Source: Heligmosomoides polygyrus polygyrus
Lineage: Eukaryota > Nematoda > Chromadorea > Rhabditida > Heligmosomidae
Length of the DNA stretch: 64,000 nucleotides
Reading direction: 5' to 3'
Assembly: GCA_947396885.1 (NCBI GenBank)
Contig: OX377204.1
Coordinates: forward strand, 56,221,139 to 56,285,138
This document shows positions 57,501 through 59,099 of the stretch, one piece after another (positions within the stretch are counted from its first letter, which is position 1; each line of letters opens with the position of its first letter). The position numbers and the translations under genes were made by a program. The notes below the pieces were generated by a model. It was not told where the DNA came from and did not search any database. It was given only the letters and a program-made list of their open reading frames with translations.

Positions 57501-58040
57501 ACCAGTCGTCGAGGGTTTTTCACTCTTCCCGAATATTTTGCTACATTTTCACGTCCTCCATCCAACGTATTACGTTTTCGAGGTGTTTGCTGCCGTTTCC
57601 TCTTATTTATTCACACTAGTTTAGCAGCTTACACGAGGAGAATAGAAAAGACGTAAATACAGAAACAATCCGATTAGTAAATTCGAAAACGCCAAGACTG
57701 GAAGGAAGGACGTGGGCGTTGTGCGACTTAGCGGGTTCACACGACAGCAGACGGAACAAAACTGCATTTTTAATTGATGAAATAAAAAGTAGGAAGAAAG
57801 CACCCACCTTCACATATAGCTTCCCAGCGAACGCATGTTCCGTTTGGACGGTGACGGATATCGAACGCGATCCACACGATATGACAGGCTGACCTGAGGA
57901 AGTTCACCATTCACTCCGGTGACGTTATTGCGGTTGCTAGCAAACGTACCCTTGATGGCATTGTTGATTGAAAGGGAAAATGTGAAGAAGAGCGTCAGCA
58001 CAACGTAGTGGAGGAGAAGAGAGAAAGTGGCAGTGGTCAT
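14430..58040 (-). CDS. ZP-domain (cuticlin-like) membrane protein gene, 13 exons read, one missing
   Basis: Cuticlin-type ZP proteins are secreted by nematode epidermis, cleaved near the membrane and polymerised in the cuticle. Exons in order (minus strand): 58040-57950, 57893-57808, 48271-48167, 46010-45868, [one not found], 18214-18110, 16884-16725, 16330-16241, 15839-15813, 15176-15109, 15037-14946, 14785-14739, 14665-14557, 14482-14430. Without the missing exon they join in frame to 391 codons and a stop. Parts: signal peptide 1-30; ZP-N from about 31; ZP-C to about 230 with paired cysteines; RxxR-type sites (KAQR, RKAR); one transmembrane helix; short tail. Order, strand and matching phases argue for one gene and not several. 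Introns of 9.5 and 27.7 kb are filled with transposons. The cDNA-level join across 45.9-18.2 kb is inferred. Confidence 0.85.
14557..14665 (-). CDS. ZP gene, transmembrane exon
   Basis: Between acceptor TACTTGGTTAG and donor GTGAGATT. Encodes VCVSRLSLGLCFCMFAVIST followed by VSVYFYMGLSSRLLQA, a single hydrophobic helix of about 22 residues flanked by basic residues. Phase 0 in, 1 out, agreeing with both neighbours. Confidence 0.85.
14739..14785 (-). CDS. ZP gene, 47-base exon before the transmembrane helix
   Basis: Acceptor GCTTCGTTTAG, donor GTTAGTTG. With the incoming G it reads G-RRLNASMDSSSSELL, leaving phase 0 for the transmembrane exon. This small exon is what makes the 14,946 and 14,665 exons join in frame. 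Confidence 0.75.
14946..15037 (-). CDS. ZP gene, exon with dibasic cleavage region
   Basis: Acceptor TCTATTTCAG, donor GTATGTGA. Reads HFRKAREASRFAFDMDVAAP then SVEVIELPDY. RKAR fits the RxxR furin-type site found between the ZP domain and the membrane in cuticlins, and FDMDV resembles the conserved strand after that site. Phase 2 in, 1 out. Confidence 0.85.
15109..15176 (-). CDS. ZP gene, acidic linker exon
   Basis: Acceptor GAGCTATTCTAG, donor GTGAGCAT. Reads VGEDGGVNVVDNIMSGDDKD then NY, with TA+T making the next tyrosine. Phase 0 in, 2 out, matching the following exon. Confidence 0.8.
15813..15839 (-). CDS. ZP gene, possible 27-base microexon
   Basis: CAATTGTCCAG and GTAAGGCA bracket exactly nine codons, ERTKAQRVS, phase 0 to 0. 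KAQR is another possible furin-type site. Because the exon is phase-neutral it could be skipped or be a chance pair of sites, so confidence is low. Confidence 0.4.
16241..16330 (-). CDS. ZP gene, exon after the last ZP-C strand
   Basis: Acceptor CTTTTCTAAAG, donor GTGATGGC, exactly 30 codons: QCDPTWKRLTHIRALFQVDV then QAAPLSFRPK. It supplies the cysteine expected just after the KC at the end of the previous exon. The acceptor is not the usual TTTCAG, though TAAAG-type acceptors occur elsewhere in this gene. The frame stays open past the donor, so its exact end is less sure. Confidence 0.55.
16725..16884 (-). CDS. ZP gene, ZP-C exon (cuticlin signature)
   Basis: Acceptor TATCCGTTTGTAG, donor GTAAGCTT. 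Reads CSLDSFLLDNLEYGSDMMVG, QKAHVFKFADKPTIFFSC, LIRLEFKEDTSSKCN. The LDN-LEY, AHVFKFAD and FF-C blocks are diagnostic of nematode cuticlin ZP-C subdomains. The first base completes a glycine from the exon at 18,110, as in the family. Phase 2 in, 0 out. Confidence 0.95.
16900..18109. other. Intron of the ZP gene
   Basis: 1.2-kb intron between ZP-C exons. A 172-codon minus-strand open frame (17,448-16,930) lies here but shows no family resemblance and is read through by the intron, so it is not taken as coding. Confidence 0.6.
18110..18214 (-). CDS. ZP gene, ZP-C exon (WTC...HSC block)
   Basis: Acceptor TTGAATGTTAAG, donor GTAACTGC, 105 bases. Reads WTCESDNATQYCMTVHSCTA then DDGQGSGQQLI. W-C, YC and VHSC with DDG are the central ZP-C block of cuticlins. 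Ends GG, joined to G of 16,884. Confidence 0.95.
18471..18603. repeat. Small inverted repeat (MITE-like), ~133 bp
   Basis: CGTTTGAGTGTATCTTCTCT at 18,471 pairs with AGAGAGATACACTCAACGCG ending at 18,603, with about 75 bases between. No target duplication was recognised. Confidence 0.7.
19350..19430 (+). mobile_element. tRNA-derived SINE, 3' end only
   Basis: GGATTGAACAACGCCGATCT and ATTTATCCTTTAT match the 3' end of the SINE at 50,416-50,709 (GGATTGAATAACGCCGTCCT). 5' truncated. Confidence 0.6.
19600..20730 (-). mobile_element. mariner element with both terminal inverted repeats, transposase broken
   Basis: TTAGGTGAGTCATGAATTTT at 19,600 pairs with the diverged right end GCAGAATGTATGAATCAACC (through TTA at 20,730), each next to TA, the mariner target site. 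Minus-strand translation gives an N-terminal VNYWRWYQQF segment, IFTSDEKRMLHCN (first catalytic D), VLQCVWWCS, IPRTLRRLTAICF and SMEGARRCQKVTAVVDDFFR, RSVHEKWKKLIEKNGNYFV then stop. Several stops and frameshifts between blocks. About 1.13 kb, slightly shorter than a typical 1.3-kb mariner. Located in the 27.7-kb intron of the ZP gene. Confidence 0.9.
20728..20787. repeat. (TA)n microsatellite, ~60 bp
   Basis: Uninterrupted TA dinucleotides starting exactly at the mariner right end, probably expanded from the duplicated TA. Confidence 0.95.
20796..21225. repeat. Tandem satellite with TCATTATCATCTTTATCA tract, two units of ~180 bp
   Basis: GCGGCGACAG, CCTGCTGACGACACAT, GTTGACGG-AGA-GTTGATCGG and an ATC/ATT triplet tract recur in the same order about 180 bases apart. 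The start ACTATATATAATC-GAGAGGCATGAGTCA is shared with 23,115-23,150. Confidence 0.8.
21225..21340 (-). repeat. Copy of the 31.5-32.3 kb tandem unit, inverted
   Basis: The reverse complement reads CCAGGCGCTCAGAAACGCGC, GCCGTTGTGTCAAGCA, TCCTCTGCTGCAACAACATC, the same series as the units at 31,540, 31,730, 32,010 and 32,170. Confidence 0.8.
21502..21570 (+). CDS. Possible terminal exon, paralogous to 25,780-25,830
   Basis: After CTTCTTTTCAG, a frame reads CGFGTEEDIETSSLINNVF, KTQ and TAA, with AATAAA overlapping the stop (21,566-21,571). The arrangement and the C-F--EE pattern match the segment at 25,779. Upstream exons not found; probably a pseudogene fragment or part of a dispersed repeat. 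Confidence 0.35.
   Translation, partial: CGFGTEEDIETSSLINNVFKTQ
21660..22930 (+). repeat. Diverged dispersed repeat, longest copy
   Basis: Contains repeated blocks such as CATAACTCG-TAATTTTTCGAA, CGAACCCCCCGCCTCGCATG, TTCTTACCATGTAAAGATCG (twice) and GACGACTTAAGTGCTTTCCT. Parts match 6,541-7,170 inverted and 35,880-36,270 direct. No coding frame persists. Confidence 0.7.
22928..23090 (+). repeat. ~160-bp repeat with hairpin, copy 1
   Basis: AAGTTTTACAAAAACTAC, GCAAAGTCGCGCGAAGG and the hairpin GTGCGAGACACGCC ... GGCCTGTCGGAGCAC, followed by TTGTCATTATC. The inverted copy is at 30,625-30,780. Confidence 0.8.
23070..23290. repeat. ATC/ATT triplet tract and ~24-bp tandem repeat
   Basis: An imperfect TCATTATCA tract (23,072-23,115), then ATGCACTCTTATGTGAAGCC repeated three times at about 28-base spacing from 23,158 to 23,225. 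Confidence 0.8.
23560..24105. repeat. GC-rich VNTR, unit 80-128 bp
   Basis: GTACGGCGCCGGCG starts at 23,617, 23,697, 23,825, 23,942 and about 24,070 (spacings 80, 128, 117, 128). Each is followed by GACGGACGCTGG and, in the long units, GTTCCTAGCGTGGCCCGCC. Long arginine-rich open frames on both strands are by-products. Confidence 0.9.
24106..24900. other. Unassigned stretch
   Basis: No exon or repeat can be supported. Open frames at 24,148-24,402 and 24,333-24,518 on the minus strand have no recognisable motif. Confidence 0.4.
24941..25090. repeat. Perfect inverted repeat, 44-bp arms, 62-bp loop
   Basis: TGCTCCAAAGAAGGCTAATG and the rest of the left arm (24,941-24,984) are the exact complement of 25,047-25,090. 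The loop begins with a 19-base copy of CAGAGCAGAAGTGGAAGTC that is also found just upstream of the left arm (24,909). Confidence 0.95.
25091..25770. other. Unassigned stretch
   Basis: Nothing supportable apart from a G-run at 25,447-25,455. Confidence 0.4.
25780..25830 (+). CDS. Possible terminal exon, paralogous to 21,502-21,570
   Basis: After TTGCTCTTTCCAG, CAFNVEENRVELKKTH and TGA, then AATAAA at 25,861-25,866. Same phase and same layout as the segment at 21.5 kb, and the downstream AAAATAAAGA-CTTCTG sequence is also shared. No upstream exons identified. Confidence 0.35.
   Translation, partial: CAFNVEENRVELKKTH
25960..26570. other. Unassigned AT-rich stretch
   Basis: No feature recognised. 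Confidence 0.4.
26642..26792. repeat. Imperfect inverted repeat in a GC-rich island
   Basis: CCCTCTGCCTGCACGCGGAG ... GTTGGCTGGAAACAGC (26,642-26,686) pairs with GCTGTTTCCAGCCAAC ... GCGCGCAGGCAGAGGG (26,746-26,792). The surrounding 26,580-27,130 is distinctly GC-rich, but no gene is recognised in it. Confidence 0.8.
27160..27362 (+). repeat. TTCGAA array, ~57-bp units, plus flank
   Basis: AAAATTTCGAATTTCGAATG-ATCGAATAATATTCGAT is repeated three times. It is preceded by ACTATACCTTTGTCCTT, which also borders the inverted array at 30,210-30,520. Confidence 0.9.
27370..28780. other. Unassigned stretch
   Basis: One 15-bp hairpin (AAATGGATGG-CTGCTCC-ATCCATTT near 27,430-27,457). Otherwise nothing recognised, and the open frames are weak. 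Confidence 0.4.
28950..29055 (-). other. Exon-like open segment, unidentified
   Basis: On the minus strand a frame reads LTEVLITKLANAFGVTVDHN then RR, ending at a strong donor GTGAGTATG (after GGCGACG, at about 28,966). A plus-strand frame (28,815-29,153, 112 codons) overlaps. Neither is assigned, and a transposase remnant is possible. Confidence 0.25.
29690..29815 (-). mobile_element. tRNA-like sequence, possible SINE remnant
   Basis: The minus strand holds GCAGTCGGGG followed about 33 bases later by AGGTTCAAATCTAGG, the spacing and sequence of pol III A and B boxes. The cloverleaf does not close, so this is not a working tRNA. Confidence 0.4.
30210..30520 (-). repeat. TTCGAA/TATTCGAA array, inverted partner of 27,160-27,362
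   Basis: About five units of a 44-57 base motif with nested palindromes (TCGAATATTCGA, TTCGAATAATCGAA), each ending TTGGACTTT or TTGTACTTT. It is bordered on the right by AAGGACAAAGGTATACCCTC, the complement of the left border of the other array. Confidence 0.9.
30625..30780 (-). repeat. ~160-bp repeat with hairpin, copy 2
   Basis: Inverted copy of 22,928-23,090. It contains the near-perfect hairpin GTGCTCCGACACGCC-TAA-CGGCGTGTCTCGCAC at 30,648-30,681. Confidence 0.8.
30845..31215. repeat. Tandem repeat, ~50-bp unit (TTATCCGAATCATCCAAAA)
   Basis: GTTATCCGAATCATCC-like cores recur near 30,925, 30,957, 31,003, 31,128 and 31,177, each followed by AAAAATCCGGGGTC-like sequence. A larger unit containing TCGTTTTCGGATATCC (30,860 and 31,064) repeats every ~205 bases. 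Confidence 0.8.
31500..32300. repeat. Tandem repeat, four units of ~100 bp at 150-280-bp spacing
   Basis: CTTCTG--TCCAGGCGCTCAGAAA, GCCGTTGTGT--AGCAGGAGGAG, GCTTCCTCTGCTGCAACA and CCCATGTTGAAC recur at 31,540, 31,730, 32,010 and 32,170. The spacers carry CCCGCGCGAGGTACGCAGAGG. Several 100-235-codon minus-strand open frames cross the array and are considered repeat by-products. Confidence 0.9.
31646..31681. repeat. Perfect hairpin, 16-bp arms, 4-base loop
   Basis: CCCGCGCGAGGTACGC, AGAG, GCGTACCTCGCGCGGG. Only this spacer of the array has the full hairpin; the others have the left arm. Confidence 0.95.
32343..32387. repeat. Hairpin at the end of the tandem array
   Basis: GAGGCGTATCTCA ... 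TGAGATACGCCTC with an inner CAGGTT-TCC-AACCTG stem. Confidence 0.9.
32400..33500. other. Unassigned stretch
   Basis: No exon, repeat or RNA gene can be supported. Confidence 0.4.
33563..33888 (+). CDS. 3' end of an unidentified gene inside the ZP intron (two exons)
   Basis: Exon 33,563-33,624 lies between TTTCAATTTAG and GTAAGTAG (62 bases). An 80-base intron ends in CTTTTTCAG, and the last exon is 33,705-33,888. The phase-2 frame reads KRSALLSPPPRTQHNILCPH, R, then NVAVAMRPHPLNRIRLRSEK, ends AIHNGVNLFTEA and stops at 33,886 with AATAAA overlapping (33,887-33,892). Another frame would give a shorter end (KRGRSDAPPPAQQDQTEI), so the reading frame is not certain although the splice signals are good. 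Protein is basic, family unknown. It lies on the strand opposite to the host ZP gene. Confidence 0.55.
33983..34549. repeat. 567-bp palindrome (foldback element), arms ~278 bp
   Basis: ACGACGGCAGCAC-CAGACTAAAAAC at the left is matched by GTTTTTAGCCTGTGTGCTGCCGTCGT at the right, and the whole AT-rich interior mirrors itself around GAATATTTTTTC near 34,267 (TGATGATAGAA ... TTCTATCATCA). Arms differ by only a few substitutions and small indels. No open frame. Confidence 0.95.
34505..34805. repeat. Three tandem units of ~105 bp overlapping the palindrome's right end
   Basis: Each unit has TTGTTTTT (or GGGTTTTT), GTGCTGCCGTCGTCTCCAGC, and GACAAGCGCTGC, followed by TCTTGGCCG. In unit 1 the GACAAGCGCTG-ACAATACAG part is itself amplified three times at about 20-base spacing (34,565-34,627). 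Confidence 0.8.
35066..35416 (-). mobile_element. CR1/jockey-type non-LTR retrotransposon fragment
   Basis: A clean minus-strand frame reads GYELHTSNFIRDLGVVYSEQ, EHIENAHTKANCVLQALQA, FKQVSIHVRPLLNCCTFVWP, then QINTSQIEGVQKMFKN. RDLGV, KAN, VRPLL-YC-VW and IE-VQ-F are the thumb and post-RT region of CR1/jockey-clade reverse transcriptases. Only this 117-residue piece survives. It is unrelated to the RTE copies around it. Confidence 0.85.
35544..35831 (-). mobile_element. tRNA-derived SINE, full-length, with target duplication
   Basis: Minus strand begins GGGCGCGTGTAGCGCAGTCGG, matching the pol III A box TRGCNNAGYNGG, and has GGTTCGGATTCC as B box. It ends ATAACGCCGTTCTTTATCC. TAATCAATT flanks both ends (35,535-35,543 and 35,834-35,842). 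It is about 290 bp, closely similar to 50,416-50,709. Confidence 0.9.
35880..36270 (+). repeat. Diverged dispersed repeat, copy 3
   Basis: TTTTTTTCAG-G-CATGG-CACG, CGACGACTTAAGT, AAGGATGGAC and GAAATAAT-GT-TCCCATC recur in the order seen at 21,665-21,900. Confidence 0.65.
36335..36690 (-). mobile_element. RTE 3' fragment
   Basis: Minus strand reads METKMLRWTAGVTRLDRVRT, DAIRQRFGVAPIAEKLREAR, LLWYDHVLRANDDTV, then a frame break and the 3' end CACGCCAGAAGAGCGGACCC. Same family as the copies at 39.6 and 53.4 kb, older. Confidence 0.9.
36936..37100. repeat. Tandem duplication, 111-bp period
   Basis: GATGTGCCAAACACGTCGCT ... CTGGAGATGCGGTGCTGGAG at 36,936 and its near copy GACGTGCCGAACACATCGCC at 37,047. 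Confidence 0.85.
37180..37809. other. Unassigned stretch
   Basis: A 75-codon plus-strand frame at 37,507-37,734 has no recognisable motif. Nothing else seen. Confidence 0.4.
39556..42714 (+). mobile_element. Full-length RTE retrotransposon, copy A
   Basis: RTE elements encode an apurinic-like endonuclease plus reverse transcriptase for target-primed insertion. Endonuclease frame 39,654-40,445: TRVATLNVGTLTGRS, CAVQETRW, VVIAGDLNGH, ILEYADSHNLIIANT. RT in later frames: NYRPIRLLSHSMKIFERIVD, FLDLEKAFDRVPREFIWYAL, SVGVHQGSALSPLLF, TLLYADDVILAS (catalytic YADD intact), FKYLGSAIASDDS, LRWYGHVLRASGD. It ends ACGCTGAAGAAGAAGAAG. The flanking target duplication GAAGCATCA-GAATAT (39,540-39,555 and 42,715-42,730) has one mismatch. 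Six lesions break the frame, including near 40,443, 40,850, 40,910, 41,050, 41,250 and 41,735. It also has a (TA)n expansion at 42,493-42,532. Confidence 0.95.
42493..42533. repeat. (TA)n expansion inside RTE copy A
   Basis: Copy B reads CTTAACATAGATGTGCCCGG here; copy A has about 20 TA units between CTTAACA and GTGCTCGG. It breaks the reading frame near the C-terminus. Confidence 0.95.
42731..43484. other. Interior of the hAT-type element, no gene
   Basis: Contains a G-run (43,118-43,127) and A/T-rich sequence. No transposase motif is recognised in any frame. Confidence 0.6.
44299..44586. repeat. GC-rich ~285-bp insert in the old RTE, copy 1
   Basis: Interrupts the RTE frame between GCGTCAGGCCTC and GGCCTCTGAAAGATAC; GGCCTC on both sides may be the target duplication. 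Its CATCGCTCTGCAAGGGAGCG, CGCTAAACACCGC and GAGCGCCGCGATGG blocks recur at 47,250-47,535. Probably a MITE; no clear terminal inverted repeat. Confidence 0.75.
45335..45510 (-). other. Open, coding-like minus-strand segment, unassigned
   Basis: A frame of about 60 codons reads MLRLLRDGTPSGLGDEDEIE, VAQRGYLCVLREYTDWVFP, TRSTRFNPLP and stops. A possible acceptor TATACAG is at 45,506-45,512. It lies between two ZP exons, but lacks the cysteine expected of the missing ZP exon and the acceptor phase does not fit, so I do not assign it to that gene. Confidence 0.3.
45868..46010 (-). CDS. ZP gene, exon at the ZP-N/ZP-C boundary
   Basis: Acceptor TTTAAACGCAG, donor GTGAGTTC, 143 bases. Reads MNPRGILLDATVVMMFHPIF, MTQIDKVYHVQCNYMESNSA, VTRTLDV. 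NPRG, FHP-F-T--D--Y-VQC-YME is the best known block of nematode cuticlin ZP domains. Phase 0 in, 2 out. It could also join directly in frame to 18,214 if the missing exon does not exist. Confidence 0.95.
46030..46900. other. Part of a ZP intron, unassigned
   Basis: G-rich run near 46,117-46,130. A minus-strand frame near 46,420-46,260 (VEITFGIQCLESEFQFEKG) is open but lacks splice support. No confident feature. Confidence 0.35.
46921..46928 (+). promoter_or_regulatory. Possible TATA box
   Basis: TATATAAG lies 46 bases before an ATG at 46,967 that opens a 97-codon proline-rich frame (to 47,260). The spacing fits a pol II core promoter, but the frame is not recognised and then runs into a dispersed GC-rich repeat. 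Confidence 0.25.
47250..47535. repeat. GC-rich ~285-bp repeat, copy 2
   Basis: Same ordered blocks as 44,299-44,586: AGAGCGACGCGAAAG, CATCGCTCTGCAAGGGAGCG, GGGCGCGGGAAGC-ATCGCGC, GAGCGCCGCGATGGAAGTA-GCCCCGGCC. Inserted in the ZP intron. Confidence 0.85.
47807..47922 (-). other. Basic open segment, possible exon
   Basis: Minus strand after TTGATACTTTAG reads LSDKKSVEFVKKVKARKRKA then CIENVVSKEEEKQEIKFC and TGA. Composition is protein-like (Lys/Glu rich), but no AATAAA follows and no partner exon is certain. Confidence 0.25.
48167..48271 (-). CDS. ZP gene, second ZP-N exon
   Basis: Acceptor GTGAATAAAG, donor GTATGTTA, exactly 35 codons: GFFHIPECQVNGSFSTTTAI then EVPVASMCGLRRRRV. The PEC cysteine and the VP-A-CGLRR-R block that directly precedes NPRG in cuticlins are both present. 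Phase 0 to 0 fits 57,808 and 46,010. The acceptor is weak, though the family match is good. Confidence 0.88.
48890..49270 (+). repeat. Dispersed ~390-bp repeat with degenerate TTGGACACTCTTCTAA motif, copy 1
   Basis: CAAATTGGACAC-like motifs recur about every 23 bases (49,005-49,080), followed by TTAGTATAACTTTCTTTGAA. The same series is at 61,130-61,520, and a shorter inverted piece is at 50,085-50,165. Confidence 0.7.
49280..50080. other. ZP intron, unassigned AT-rich stretch
   Basis: No exon or RNA gene recognised. A few CCTCAAAAA-TAA motifs relate to the neighbouring repeat. Confidence 0.4.
50175..50415. repeat. (ATTAT)n microsatellite, left block, ~240 bp
   Basis: About 47 uninterrupted 5-base units up to the SINE. 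Open frames across it (alternating Ile, Leu, Tyr) are artefacts. Confidence 0.98.
50416..50709 (+). mobile_element. tRNA-derived SINE, full-length
   Basis: A box TAGCGCAGTCGG at 50,425-50,436 is an exact match to TRGCNNAGYNGG; B box GGTTCGGATTTCC is at 50,477-50,489. The body runs GGCTGGCCACCGCAAGTTAT and CCACGACATCCCGTAGAAGT to GGGATTGAATAACGCCGTCC with a CTTTATC tail. It sits between two blocks of ATTAT microsatellite. Confidence 0.9.
50710..51053. repeat. (ATTAT)n microsatellite, right block, ~344 bp
   Basis: Same 5-base unit as the left block with one interruption (ATATTTATATT near 50,873). Confidence 0.98.
51056..51178 (+). mobile_element. SINE 3' fragment
   Basis: GGCTCGCCACCAGAAATCAC, AACGCATTCAACTTGCCTCC, CATCCAAAATCGAGTTAAGC align with the second half of the SINE at 50,416, strongly diverged. 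Confidence 0.65.
51420..52380. repeat. GC-rich region of CGTCGCT motifs and hairpins
   Basis: CGTCGCTC, GCGACGAGCGAC and GCAGCGATGG motifs recur on both strands. Strong stems: GGAGGTACAAAGGCCCCCGC / its complement (52,187-52,236), and CATCGCTCGTCGCAGT ... ACTGCGACGAGCGACG near 52,282-52,322. Related sequence is at 53,110-53,290. Confidence 0.75.
52187..52236. repeat. Perfect hairpin, 20-bp arms, 10-base loop
   Basis: GGAGGTACAAAGGCCCCCGC, loop CGCAAAAGTCT-like, GCGGGGGCCTTTGTACCTCC. Confidence 0.95.
52390..53100. other. ZP intron, unassigned
   Basis: A short direct repeat CCAAGAGTACTGCGTTT-ATT occurs at 52,947 and 52,976. No exon supported; Lys/Arg-rich minus-strand frames at 52,396-52,700 are unassigned. 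Confidence 0.4.
53436..56553 (+). mobile_element. Full-length RTE retrotransposon, copy B
   Basis: Nearly identical to copy A at an offset of 13,880, from GGTGGCGATGTCCGTTCCTC to GCTGAAGAAGAAGAA. Endonuclease frame 53,534-54,325, then RT pieces ending with a 339-codon frame 55,524-56,543 containing SVGVHQGSALSPLLF, TLLYADDVILAS, FKYLGSAIASDDS, LRWYGHVLRASGD and a KRPKGRPKQRWLDTL tail. Flanked by a perfect 17-bp target duplication GTTTATTTATGTCGATT (53,419-53,435 and 56,554-56,570). It carries the same frame-breaking lesions as copy A but not the (TA)n expansion. Located in the 9.5-kb ZP intron. Confidence 0.97.
56671..56953 (-). mobile_element. tRNA-derived SINE, diverged copy
   Basis: Minus strand starts GGAGCGCGTGGAGCGCAGTC and runs to CAACTTTT-less CGCCGGGGTTTTTCC, with the internal CTGGTAGCAAACCTGC and ACGACATCACGTAATAG blocks of the family. 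AGTATAA lies just outside both ends. Confidence 0.75.
57030..57800. other. ZP intron, unassigned
   Basis: Contains TCGATATCCGGGCGATATCG (57,099). No further exon supported. Confidence 0.45.
57808..57893 (-). CDS. ZP gene, first ZP-N exon
   Basis: Acceptor GAACTTCCTCAG, donor GTGGGTGC, 86 bases. With the incoming G it reads GQPVISCGSRSISVTVQTEH then AFAGKLYVK. This is the canonical cuticlin ZP-N start (C, then alternating strand, F-G-+YVK). Phase 1 in, 0 out. A longer frame reads through the preceding 56-base intron but loses the ZP match. Confidence 0.92.
57950..58040 (-). CDS. ZP gene, first exon (signal peptide)
   Basis: ATG at 58,040 opens MTTATFSLLLHYVVLTLFFT, FSLSINNAIK, a hydrophobic signal peptide, ending AAGG before GTACGTTT. 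Another in-frame ATG lies 15 bases upstream (MRVRLM), so the exact start is not fixed. The frame continues open upstream, but the sequence there is not protein-like. Confidence 0.82.
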
Positions 58041-58049
58041 CAGCCGAAC

Positions 58050-58430
58050 CCGCATTTGATGTTTCGCGCAGGTCGTCACAGGGTCGGATACGCGGTCAGA
58101 AGATCTAGTGAAAACACTGGAAGCGATCCGACAAAACTGCAAGTGGACGTGTCTCGTTTTGGTCTCGATCAGCAGGACGATGAGCTTTCGAAGTAGTATT
58201 AACTTTCTCGGAGTGCAGTAGAAGTGGCGTGCATGAGCGTTCTTAAAGCGGACGGCTAAAGATTGAGTACTGATGCTAGATGATCTAATACGAGAAGACC
58301 GCGACTTTGTAGCGAGCAGGTTCGTCCATTCAAACTTTCGTTGCTCCTCATTATTCACGGTGTTGCCTTGCAGTGCGCGCATGTTCTCATACAGTCAGTC
58401 AAGAATCAATTCAAATCAATTTCTTTAAGC
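58050..58430. promoter_or_regulatory. 5' flank of the ZP gene (promoter region expected)
   Basis: Inferred only from position. No TATA box or repeated motif stands out. A CGCTTCCAG about 80 bases before the ATG on the minus strand could be a trans-splice acceptor. Confidence 0.25.
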
Positions 58431-58439
58431 CTCAAGTGT

Positions 58440-58640
58440 CTGGTATCGAGGTTGTAAGCTGTCACAACGAGGTTTTGTTGCGATCAAAACCTCTAGCACC
58501 ATGTCGGACTCGAACCCGTACCTCCGTCTGATTGGGCGGGAATGCTCTACGCCTTTACACCACCGGCGCCGTTTGATCGAACGCAACATCCACACCTCGT
58601 GGGACCGATCAGCACTCACCCGTATTCGGGATGTCAAGAA
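58440..58640 (-). mobile_element. tRNA-like SINE, second family
   Basis: Minus strand holds CGGTGGTGTAAAGGCGTAGA and, 40 bases on, GGGTTCGAGTCCGACATGGT, whose GGTTCGAGTCC is a perfect B box. The acceptor ends GCGCC / GGTGC pair, but the anticodon and T stems do not close, so it is a tRNA-derived repeat or pseudogene, not a tRNA gene. Confidence 0.55.
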
Positions 58641-58884
58641 TCAGTTTATCAGCGATTGCTTGGTACTAAATAGGTAATTGTTCTTTACGTCAATCAGACG
58701 CTCTACATCCATTTGTCATTTAACTATATAACACCTTGAACAAAACTTGTATTAGGTCTGACCAAAAGTTCTCTATACACCTATCCGGAGAATAACAGTA
58801 CTTTTGAATGCATATGCCTCCTATAATAAACATGAATATGCCTCCCGAAATCCTAGAGATTAACCCACGTACGTTATCTATCTT

Positions 58885-59090
58885 TTTGTGGGTGTGGATT
58901 CCACCTCTACGGGATATCGTGGTAGATAATTAGCGTATGTTTGGCCTCAACATTGACATGTTGTGGTCAGCCGCTCTACAAGCCAGTGTTTCCAGGTGTC
59001 GCACCAATTCACCGATATCGGAATCATGAAAGCTTGGTTGGCGTGATCGTGAAATTCGAATCAAGAGCGTTGAATCGGAATGTATGAGAC
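58885..59090 (-). mobile_element. tRNA-derived SINE, strongly diverged copy
   Basis: CCACCTCTACGGGATATCGT, TTGTGGTCAGCC, GTCGCACCAATTCACCGA and AAGCTTGGTTGGCGTGATCG follow the order of the SINE at 35,544. Confidence 0.7.
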
Positions 59091-59099
59091 GTCTCTCAT

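Noticed and set aside
57830..57900. Neuropeptide-like reading with SKRNMRSLGSYM
   Set aside because: Appears in the unspliced frame only; the spliced frame gives a ZP domain continued by downstream exons.
57810..58382. 190-codon minus-strand frame taken as one uninterrupted protein
   Set aside because: Its middle and end make sense only when a 56-base intron (57,949-57,894) is removed, which restores the signal peptide and ZP-N start; the upstream part is not protein-like.
58440..58640. Functional tRNA gene
   Set aside because: B box is perfect but the anticodon and T stems do not pair, and extra sequence follows as in a SINE.
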